DNA from: Streptomyces glomeratus
GTDB lineage: Bacteria; Actinomycetota; Actinomycetes; Streptomycetales; Streptomycetaceae
DNA: 64,000 bases
Direction: 5' to 3'
Assembly: GCF_021462825.1 (NCBI RefSeq)
Contig: NZ_JAKEEB010000002.1
Coordinates: 1-64,000, forward strand
The notes under the pieces were generated by a model. The model was not told where the DNA came from. It was given only the letters and a program-made list of their open reading frames with translations, and did not search any database. The first letter of the stretch is position 1. Every line of letters begins with the position of its first letter. Position numbers and translations under genes: made by a program. This document shows, in pieces, positions 1-6,283 of the stretch.

Positions 1-22
1 CTTCCTTCGTACTCACCCGAGA

Positions 23-250
23 GACTCTCTCAGGCTTTCCTCCGGGCGCTTCCCTTCGGTGTTTCCGACTCTATCAGACCTTTTCTCGACCCGATTTCCT
101 CGGTGCTTTCCGGCCTTTCGGCCTTCCGGCGGTGTCGACTTTATCAGATTCCCTGGGGCCTTTCCGGCCCGTTCGGTTCCTGATCCCCAGTCAACCGGGG
201 TCGTCCTCCCGGCCCTTGGGCCGTTCCGACGAGTGAGACTTTAGCGGATT
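23..250. repeat. Dispersed imperfect repeat GACTYTATCAGAYY in non-coding DNA
   Basis: Four related 14-mers occur at 23-36 (GACTCTCTCAGGCT), 67-80 (GACTCTATCAGACC), 137-150 (GACTTTATCAGATT) and 237-250 (GACTTTAGCGGATT). Short GC-rich hairpins lie between and after them, for example CCCGA/TCGGG at 258-272. Open frames here are short and pyrimidine-rich with no family resemblance, so I treat 1-498 as non-coding. The function is unknown. It may be the degenerate tail of an upstream gene or a repetitive extragenic element. Confidence 0.5.
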
Positions 251-498
251 CCTTGCTCCCGAGCTAATCGGGGGCTGCGTCCTCACAAAGGTTCGAACGC
301 GGAGTCCGCATTCCGAAAATACGCATGCCGAAGCGCACGGCGATGTAACGCCGATTATCGGTTGGTACCTGCGGAATGGCTGTCCGGGGACCGACCGGGG
401 TCGGCGCTCACGTCGGACAACTCGGAGAACAGTACGGATCGGCCCCGGGTGTGTCAACTCGGTGCCGTACCGTCCCCGGCAGGCGTAGCCTCCTGGTC

Positions 499-540
499 AT
501 GACTTCGCGTACGTGCAACCAGCAGTGGTGGGCCGCCTGA
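499..540 (+). CDS. Trp-Trp leader peptide of trpS
   Basis: This short ORF encodes MTSRTCNQQWWAA, 13 residues with two adjacent Trp codons at 526-531 just before the stop. Such a peptide senses charged tRNA-Trp: the ribosome stalls at the Trp codons when tryptophanyl-tRNA is scarce. It lies 115 bp upstream of trpS, and its 3' end forms the first arm of the attenuator hairpins. Ribosome-mediated attenuation has been published for the auxiliary TrpRS of S. coelicolor, and this arrangement fits that description. The ribosome binding site is weak. Confidence 0.85.
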   Translation: MTSRTCNQQWWAA

Positions 541-603
541 CGGCGGCCGGACTCACGTATGCGCTCAACGGCCGCCGCCTCGGCGGCCGTTCTCTTGTTC
601 TCC
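531..603 (+). promoter_or_regulatory. Ribosome-mediated transcription attenuator of trpS
   Basis: Segment 531-537 (GGCCGCC) pairs with 542-548 (GGCGGCC). Further on, 567-577 (AACGGCCGCCG) pairs perfectly with 581-591 around a 3-nt loop, and a T-rich run (592-603) follows, forming an intrinsic terminator. Segment 542-548 is also complementary to 570-576. A ribosome stalled on the Trp codons at 526-531 would cover the first arm and free the second to pair with the terminator arm, giving readthrough into trpS. The alternative structures are inferred from complementarity only. Confidence 0.8.
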
Positions 604-655
604 TCCCGGAGGGCCGGCCGGCCGGTCGCGGCGGTCCCGACCAGAAGGTGGAGAG

Positions 656-1654
656 ATGACAAGGGTCTTCAGCGGGATCAAGCCGACCGGGAACCTGACG
701 CTGGGCAACTACCTGGGTGCCATGCGACGGTGGGCCGACGTGGACCAGCACCAGGCAGACGCCCTCTTCTGCATCGTCGATCTGCACGCCCTGACCGTGG
801 ACCACGATCCCGCCCGGGTACGCAGGCTCAGTCGGCAGGCCGCGACGCTGCTTCTGGCGGCGGGGCTCGATCCCGAGCTGTGCACCGTGTTCGTCCAGAG
901 CCATGTGGACGAACACGCACGGCTGTCGTACCTGCTGGAGTGTGTCGCCACCGACGGCGAGATGCGGCGGATGATCCAGTACAAGGAGAAGTCCGCGCGG
1001 GAGCGGGAGCGGGGCGGGAGTGTGCGGCTGTCGTTGCTCACGTATCCCGTGCTGATGGCGGCGGACATTCTGGCGTACGGGACCGACGAGGTGCCCGTGG
1101 GTGACGACCAGACCCAGCATGTGGAGCTGAGCCGGGATCTGGCGGTGCGGTTCAACCAGCGGTACGGGCTCACGTTCGCGGTGCCCCGGGCGACCCGCCC
1201 GAAGATCGCGGCCAGGATCATGAACCTTCAGGACCCTGCGTCGAAGATGGGGAAGTCGGACGACTCCGGGCCGGGGATCGTCTATCTGCTCGACGAGCCG
1301 GACGTGATGCGGAAGAAGATCATGCGAGCCGTGACGGACAGCGCGTCGGACATCGTGTACGACCGGGAGAAGCGGCCCGGAGTGGCGAACCTGCTGGAGA
1401 TCCTGGCCGCCTGCGAAGGGGGCGATCCCGAGGAGCTGAGCGGCGCGTACGGGTCGTACGGAGCCCTGAAGAAGGACACGGCGGAGGCCGTGGTCGAGTT
1501 GCTGCGGCCCGTGCGGGAGCGGCACAAGGAGCTGTGCGCCGATCCGGGGTATGTGGACGGGGTGCTGCGGGCCGGTGCGGAGCGGGCCACGGGGATGGCC
1601 CGGCCGCGGGTGGACGCGGCGTACCGGGCGATCGGGTTGCTGCCGGCTGTGTGA
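656..1654 (+). CDS. trpS: Tryptophanyl-tRNA synthetase (auxiliary, attenuator-controlled type)
   Basis: The 332-residue protein is a class I aminoacyl-tRNA synthetase that charges tRNA-Trp in the cytoplasm. The N-terminus carries GIKPTGNLTLGNYLG, which contains the HIGH-type signature (TLGN). KMGKS near residue 200 is the KMSKS-type loop. The length is normal for bacterial TrpRS. The ATG at 656 follows a GGTGGAG ribosome binding site. A Trp-codon leader peptide and terminator precede it. Streptomycetes carry two TrpRS genes, and position and attenuation identify this one as the orthologue of S. coelicolor TrpRS1, which is reported to be indolmycin-resistant and induced on Trp-tRNA starvation. 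Resistance of this copy is inferred. Confidence 0.95.
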   Translation: MTRVFSGIKPTGNLTLGNYLGAMRRWADVDQHQADALFCIVDLHALTVDHDPARVRRLSRQAATLLLAAGLDPELCTVFVQSHVDEHARLSYLLECVATDGEMRRMIQYKEKSARERERGGSVRLSLLTYPVLMAADILAYGTDEVPVGDDQTQHVELSRDLAVRFNQRYGLTFAVPRATRPKIAARIMNLQDPASKMGKSDDSGPGIVYLLDEPDVMRKKIMRAVTDSASDIVYDREKRPGVANLLEILAACEGGDPEELSGAYGSYGALKKDTAEAVVELLRPVRERHKELCADPGYVDGVLRAGAERATGMARPRVDAAYRAIGLLPAV

Positions 1655-1662
1655 GCGACCGG

Positions 1663-1694
1663 GTGCCCACCGCCGGTCTCCCGGCGGTGGGCAC
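1663..1694. terminator. Bidirectional terminator between trpS and proC
   Basis: A perfect 14-bp inverted repeat (GTGCCCACCGCCGG and its complement) encloses a 4-nt loop. It lies between the convergent 3' ends of trpS and proC. No U-tract is present, as is common in streptomycetes. Confidence 0.8.
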
Positions 1695-1699
1695 GCGCG

Positions 1700-2509
1700 T
1701 CAGCCGTTGCCGGACGCCAGCTCGCGGCTGCGGTCGCGGGCCGCTTCCAGCGCGGCGATCAGGGCCGCTCGTACGCCGTGGTTCTCCAGTTCGCGGATGG
1801 CGTTGATCGTCGTACCGGCCGGGGAGGTGACGTTCTCGCGGAGCTTCACCGGGTGCTCCCCGCTGTCGCGGAGCATGACCGCCGCGCCGATCGCGGACTG
1901 GACGATCAGGTCGTGGGCCTTGTCGCGGGGCAGGCCGAGCAGGATCCCGGCATCGGTCATGGCCTCGACCAGGTAGAAGAAGTACGCCGGACCCGAGCCG
2001 GACAGGGCGGTGCAGGCGTCCTGCTGGGACTCGGGGACGCGGAGTGTCTTGCCGACGGCTCCGAAGATCTCCTCGGTGTGGGCGAGGTGGGCTTCGGTGG
2101 CGTGACTGCCGGCCGAGATGACGGACATGGCCTCGTCGACGAGGGCGGGCGTGTTCGTCATGACGCGGACCACCGGGGTGCCGGCGGTCAGGCGTGCCTC
2201 GAAGAAGGAGGTGGGGATGCCCGCGGCGCCGCTGATGACCAGGCGGTCGGCGGGGACGTGCGGGGCGAGTTCGTCGAGGAGCGTGCCCATGTCCTGGGGC
2301 TTGACGGTGAGGATGAGGGTGTCGGCGGTCTTCGCGGCCTCGGCGTTGCTCACCGGGGTGACGCCGTGGCGGGTGCGGAGTTCCTCGGCCCGTTCCCGGC
2401 GGCGGGCGGTGACCAGAAGGTCGGCGGGGGCCCAGCCGGCTCGGATCATTCCGCTGAGCAGGGCTTCGCCGATCTTTCCGGTGCCGAGGACTGCGACTTT
2501 CTGCGTCAT
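1700..2509 (-). CDS. proC: Pyrroline-5-carboxylate reductase
   Basis: The 269-residue enzyme catalyses the last step of proline synthesis, reducing 1-pyrroline-5-carboxylate with NAD(P)H. The N-terminus (KVAVLGTGKIGEALLSGMIRAG) is the Rossmann GxGxxG nucleotide-binding fold. The C-terminal half has the family motif ALSGSGPAYFFYLVEAM and a TSPAGTT segment. The length is typical. The ATG at 2509 has GGAGGG about 9 nt upstream. The gene is convergent with trpS and appears monocistronic, with about 165 bp to the next gene upstream. Confidence 0.96.
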   Translation of the reverse strand: MTQKVAVLGTGKIGEALLSGMIRAGWAPADLLVTARRRERAEELRTRHGVTPVSNAEAAKTADTLILTVKPQDMGTLLDELAPHVPADRLVISGAAGIPTSFFEARLTAGTPVVRVMTNTPALVDEAMSVISAGSHATEAHLAHTEEIFGAVGKTLRVPESQQDACTALSGSGPAYFFYLVEAMTDAGILLGLPRDKAHDLIVQSAIGAAVMLRDSGEHPVKLRENVTSPAGTTINAIRELENHGVRAALIAALEAARDRSRELASGNG

Positions 2510-2673
2510 GGTGCGGGTGCCCTCCGGGGGTTGCGTCGTCCGGGTTCATCCTCGCACCGGGGTGGGCGTACGGGGGTGGGTTGTCCGGTGGGCGGGACGG
2601 CGGCCGGGCTCTTGGCGTGCCCGGCCGTGTGCCGTCCCCGTGACCCGGCCGTTCCTGTCCCGTGGGGTCGTTC

Positions 2674-3447
2674 CTATGCCGTGCGCCGCCTCAGGGTCGC
2701 CGCTCCCAGCCCGAGCACCAGGAGTGCGCAGCCCGCGACGACCAGGGCGTCCCTGACGAACGTCGTCGTCATGTCCGTATGGCGGAGGACCTCGTTCATG
2801 CCGTCCACCGCGTACGACATCGGCAGGACGTCGGAGATCGCCTCCAGTACGGGGTGCATGTCCGGGCGAGGGGTGAACAGGCCGCACAGAAGAAGTTGGG
2901 GGAAGATCACCGCCGGCATGAACTGGACCGCCTGGAACTCCGACGCCGCGAAGGCCGAGACGAAGAGGCCGAGGGCTGTGCCGAGCAGGGCGTCGAGCAG
3001 GGCCACCAGCAGGAGCAGCCAGGGGGAGCCGGTGACGTCCAGGCCGAGGAACCAGACCGCCAGGCCCGTGGCCAGGGCGGACTGGACGATCGCGAGCCCG
3101 CCGAAGGCGAGGGCGTAGCCCGCGATCAGGTCGGCCTTGCCGAGGGGCATCGCGAGGAGGCGCTCCAGGGTGCCGGAGGTGCGTTCGCGCAGGGTCGCGA
3201 TGGATGTCACCAGGAACATCGTGATCAGGGGGAAGATCCCGAGGAGCGAGGCTCCGATCGCGTCGAAGGTGTGCGGGCTGCCGTCGAAGACGTAGCGGAG
3301 CAGGAGCAGCATCAGGCACGGGATGACCAGCATCAGCGCGATGGTGCGCGGGTCGTGGCGGAGCTGGCGCAGCACGCGGGCGGCGGTGGCCGTCGAACGG
3401 GAGTAGGTGAGGGTCCTCCCGGTGGCGTCGGCGGTGGTCGTGGTCAT
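2674..3447 (-). CDS. ABC-2 type transporter permease
   Basis: The 257-residue integral membrane protein has about six hydrophobic segments. The first is near residues 36-52 (IALMLVIPCLMLLLLRYVF), followed by a cluster between 75 and 200 and a last segment near 235-252. RERTSGTLERLLAMPLGKADLI is typical of ABC-2 exporters (drug or antibiotic efflux). Its ATG overlaps the stop of the upstream ATPase gene by 4 nt (ATGA), so the two are translationally coupled and probably form one exporter. The substrate cannot be read from sequence. Confidence 0.9.
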   Translation of the reverse strand: MTTTTADATGRTLTYSRSTATAARVLRQLRHDPRTIALMLVIPCLMLLLLRYVFDGSPHTFDAIGASLLGIFPLITMFLVTSIATLRERTSGTLERLLAMPLGKADLIAGYALAFGGLAIVQSALATGLAVWFLGLDVTGSPWLLLLVALLDALLGTALGLFVSAFAASEFQAVQFMPAVIFPQLLLCGLFTPRPDMHPVLEAISDVLPMSYAVDGMNEVLRHTDMTTTFVRDALVVAGCALLVLGLGAATLRRRTA

Positions 3448-4259
3448 CGGACCGTCTCCTTTCCGGCCGTCCGCTGCGCCGTCGCCTCGTCCACGAGGTG
3501 CAGGAACGCTTCTTCGACCGTCTGCGCGCCGGTACGGGTGCGCAGGGCTTCCGGGGTGTCGTCGGCGAGCAGTTCGCCCTCCCGCATCAGCAGCAGGCGG
3601 TGGCAGCGCTCCGCCTCGTCCATGACGTGCGAGGAGACGAGGAGCGTGGCGCCGCGGTCGGCCGCGAGGCGGTGGAAGAGGTCCCAGAGGTCGCGGCGCA
3701 GGACCGGGTCGAGACCGACCGTGGGTTCGTCGAGCACGAGGAGTTCCGGGGTGCCCAGCAGTGCGACCGCGAGGGAGACACGGTTGCGCTGGCCGCCGGA
3801 GAGGTTGCCGGCGAGGGAGTCGGCGTGCGAGGTGAGGTCGACGTCGGCGATGGCCCGGGTGACGTCGTGGTCACGGCGGTCGGCGGCCGCCCGGCCCGGG
3901 TCCAGAATCGCGGCGAAGTAGTGGAGGTTCTGGCGGATCGTCAGGTCGGCGTAGACGGAGGGGGCCTGGGTGACGTAGCCGATGCGGGAGCGCAGGGGGG
4001 CGGAGCCTGCGGGGCGGCCGAGGACCTCGAGGGTGCCGGTGACCTTGGCCTGGGTGCCGACGATCGCGCGCATGAGGGTCGACTTGCCGCAGCCCGAGGG
4101 ACCGAGCAGACCGGTGATCTGGCCGCGGGGCACGGTGAAGCGGACGTCGCGTAGGACCCTGCGGGCGCCGCGGAGGACGGTGAGCCGGTCGGCGTGGACT
4201 GCGGGGCCGGGTGCCGGCGCATGGGGGCCGGGCGGATGCGCGCGGCGGTTATTCATCAT
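3444..4259 (-). CDS. ABC transporter ATP-binding protein
   Basis: This nucleotide-binding subunit energises the coupled ABC-2 permease. It has Walker A (GPSGCGKST), the ABC signature LSGGQ, Walker B (LLVLDEPTVGLDP) and the switch His in SSHVMDEA. An upstream in-frame ATG exists at 4361. I prefer the ATG pair at 4259 (271 residues): a -35 TTGACG (4289-4294) and -10 CATATT (4266-4271), 17 bp apart, place the transcription start at this codon. No ribosome binding site is visible, so the mRNA would be leaderless. A palindrome covers the -10 and start codon, suggesting a local repressor, but no regulator gene is adjacent. Confidence 0.85.
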   Translation of the reverse strand: MMNNRRAHPPGPHAPAPGPAVHADRLTVLRGARRVLRDVRFTVPRGQITGLLGPSGCGKSTLMRAIVGTQAKVTGTLEVLGRPAGSAPLRSRIGYVTQAPSVYADLTIRQNLHYFAAILDPGRAAADRRDHDVTRAIADVDLTSHADSLAGNLSGGQRNRVSLAVALLGTPELLVLDEPTVGLDPVLRRDLWDLFHRLAADRGATLLVSSHVMDEAERCHRLLLMREGELLADDTPEALRTRTGAQTVEEAFLHLVDEATAQRTAGKETVR

Positions 4260-4294
4260 GCGATGAATATGGCGCGCGGCGGACCGGCCGTCAA
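4250..4294 (-). promoter_or_regulatory. Promoter and palindromic operator of the ABC exporter
   Basis: Arms TATTCATC (4250-4257) and GATGAATA (4262-4269) are exact inverted repeats separated by 4 nt. They overlap the -10 hexamer, the predicted +1 and the ATG of the ATPase gene on the minus strand. -35 TTGACG lies at 4289-4294. A repressor bound here would block both polymerase and the leaderless start. The regulator is unknown; GntR, PadR or TetR proteins are possible. Confidence 0.6.
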
Positions 4295-4357
4295 GGGCCA
4301 TACCTCCGGCGGGACGGGGGACGATTCCCGCCGGGCGCCGCGCGCCCGGCGGGAATG

Positions 4358-5143
4358 TCACACCCCCTGGGGGTGGCTCGCGACGATCAGTAGGACGTCG
4401 TAGACCTCCTCGACGAGGCCGTTCGGGAAGGACTCGAGGAGACGCTCCCGTTCCTCGGTGAGGAAGGCGCGGGTGCCCTCCTCACCGTGGACGAGGAAGA
4501 TCGAGTGGCTGCCGATGTTGGCGAGGTGGATGTCGACGGGCACCGTGCGGCTCCAGCGCACGACGCGGTGGGTGTGGACCGGAACCTCGGGGGCGCTCTC
4601 GAAGGCGAGTTCGGGCCGGGCGCCGCCGGCGCCGTTCTTGGTGGCGTGTTCGGCGCCGAAGTACCGCTTGATGCGGTCCGCCTGCGCGGCGATCCAGGGC
4701 ACGTCCTCGGCGTCCATGTTCCACCACAGGGCGAGCGCGCCGCCCGGCCGCAGGACACGCAGGGCCTCCGGGACCGAGCGGGAGGGATCGGTCCAGTGCC
4801 AGGCCTGGGCGTAGGTGAGTAAGTCGACGGAGGCGGTGGCGAGCGGGAGGGCGTTGCCGTCGCCGCGCAGCAGAGGGACGCCGGGAAGGGTGCGGCGGAA
4901 CTGGGCCGCCATGCCCTCGCCGGGCTCGATCGCCACGACCTGGGCGCCTCTTGCCCCGAGGAGGGCGGTGGCGATGCCGGTGCCGGCGCCGACGTCCGCG
5001 ACGCGGGCGCCGGTGAGGGGGCGGCCCGCGAGCTCCTCGAGGGTGTCGAAGAGGACGGGCGGGTAGGAGGGGCGGTTGGCGGCGTACTGGGCCGCGGCGG
5101 CGTTGAACGAGCGGGCTCGCACGGAGCGTGAGGGCGCGGTCAT
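4358..5143 (-). CDS. Class I SAM-dependent methyltransferase
   Basis: The 261-residue soluble protein has motif I VADVGAGTGIATALLGARG near residues 45-63, then VVAIEPGEGM and motif-IV-like LLTYAQAWHWTDPSRS, typical of the methyltransferase type 11 family. The acceptor substrate cannot be deduced. I place the start at ATG 5143 (MTAPSRSV) because upstream codons look non-coding. A weak CACCAT hexamer lies 6 nt before it. The stop lies about 100 bp upstream of the ABC operon, so the genes need not be co-transcribed. Confidence 0.8.
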   Translation of the reverse strand: MTAPSRSVRARSFNAAAAQYAANRPSYPPVLFDTLEELAGRPLTGARVADVGAGTGIATALLGARGAQVVAIEPGEGMAAQFRRTLPGVPLLRGDGNALPLATASVDLLTYAQAWHWTDPSRSVPEALRVLRPGGALALWWNMDAEDVPWIAAQADRIKRYFGAEHATKNGAGGARPELAFESAPEVPVHTHRVVRWSRTVPVDIHLANIGSHSIFLVHGEEGTRAFLTEERERLLESFPNGLVEEVYDVLLIVASHPQGV

Positions 5144-5219
5144 ACGCCCATGGTGGCGGTCCCCGGGTGTCCGGCACAGCGGATTCCCGGCAGCCGGACG
5201 CCCTGGGGACGGCCGCCGG

Positions 5220-5711
5220 TCAGGACCGGCGTCTGCGGGAGGGGTTTCCCGTGCGGCGCGAGACTCGCTTGTCGTAGGCGGCGCGGGCCTTGTCGTATTC
5301 CTCGCGGTGCAGCTTCTCACCGGGGGCCTCGGTCAGCGAACGCACGAAGTACGCGAGCAGCGAGCCCAGGAATCCGATCGCGAGTAGGCCGCGGAGGGAG
5401 GACTGGCGTTGCGGGTCGGGGCGTTTGGCGAAGGCTCCCCAGGTGTGGCCGAACGCCAGCGCACTGCAGACCGCGAACATCACCACGACCATCAGGCTCA
5501 CGGCCGGGCCGACGTCGGCGATCTGCAGGCCCTGGTAGGCGAAGCGCAGCACGAGGCCGCAGACGGCGGCGAGCAGGAGCGAGCCGACCGCCACCGCGGT
5601 CCGGCGGGCGCGGTAGCCGCCGTCGTGCTCCACCCAGGTCGTGCCGAAGAAGCGGATCGGTTCGGGGCGGGGTCCGCCGGGGGTGTCCGGAGTGCCGTTC
5701 TCGTCGCTCAC
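5220..5711 (-). CDS. Conserved hypothetical membrane protein
   Basis: The 163-residue protein has a Pro/Gly-rich N-terminus and three predicted membrane segments (about 40-58, 67-87 and 107-123). A charged, Arg-rich C-terminal tail follows (EEYDKARAAYDKRVSRR...). I do not recognise a functional family. GATAAT (minus strand, 5718-5723) lies exactly 6 nt before the GTG at 5711, with no ribosome binding site, so a leaderless mRNA is likely. Confidence 0.7.
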   Translation of the reverse strand: MSDENGTPDTPGGPRPEPIRFFGTTWVEHDGGYRARRTAVAVGSLLLAAVCGLVLRFAYQGLQIADVGPAVSLMVVVMFAVCSALAFGHTWGAFAKRPDPQRQSSLRGLLAIGFLGSLLAYFVRSLTEAPGEKLHREEYDKARAAYDKRVSRRTGNPSRRRRS

Positions 5712-5762
5712 GCGTCGATTATCACCCCGGCACCGCGGGCAGGGCCCCGCCCCCCGTCCGGC

Positions 5763-6104
5763 TCAGCCGCAGCGGGGTGCGACGTAGCCGTCGCTGCCCG
5801 TGTGCACATACGCGTCCGAGACGTACGCGCCGTCGCCGATGCTGTCCCAGATGCTGCTCGTTCCGTACGGGCCGGTGACCGTCGTGCCCGGGGTCTGGCA
5901 GTAGATCGGCACCCTGGCACCCTCGGCCAGGACCCGGACGACGGGGTAGCCGGTGCCGGGGCCGCTGCGGACATTGAGCCGGACGCCCGGGGCCACCGAG
6001 TAGTAGCGCACGGCCGCCGTGGCCGTCGTTGCGGTCTCCGTCGCGGTCGTGGCGTTCTCCGCCACGCCGTCGGTCCGGGCTTCTTCCACACGGTCGACAG
6101 ACAT
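5763..6104 (-). CDS. Bacterial SH3 domain protein
   Basis: The 113-residue protein has a short Thr/Ala-rich N-terminus and one C-terminal SH3-like repeat: GVRLNVRSGPGTGYPVVRVL is the characteristic LNVRSGPGT motif, followed by the rest of the fold to the end. Such domains usually bind cell-wall peptides. No clear signal peptide is seen, so export is uncertain. Two Cys (in IYCQ and APRCG) could form a disulfide if exported. The ATG at 6104 has a strong GGGAGG ribosome binding site 6-7 nt upstream. It is divergent from the kinase gene. Confidence 0.8.
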   Translation of the reverse strand: MSVDRVEEARTDGVAENATTATETATTATAAVRYYSVAPGVRLNVRSGPGTGYPVVRVLAEGARVPIYCQTPGTTVTGPYGTSSIWDSIGDGAYVSDAYVHTGSDGYVAPRCG

Positions 6105-6283
6105 GAAAAACCTCCCCCGTTGAACCCCATGACCGTCATGGGGCGCCGTTCGTTCCCCCGCGTCACGCCGCGAAACACGAGTGCGACGCGCACGCGGAGG
6201 CTAGCAAGCCGCCTCTGTCTCGTACGAGTCATCGACTAGGCTCCGTGCGTCGCGCGCGCCGACGAACAGCACGGGGGTGGTCC

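Noticed and set aside
499..655. T-box riboswitch upstream of trpS
   Set aside because: No T-box core sequence was seen; the Trp-codon ORF and alternative hairpins explain the leader better.
6245..6283. GTG at 6245 as kinase start
   Set aside because: A TAGGCT at 6237-6242 would start transcription after this codon; ATG 6284 has a ribosome site.
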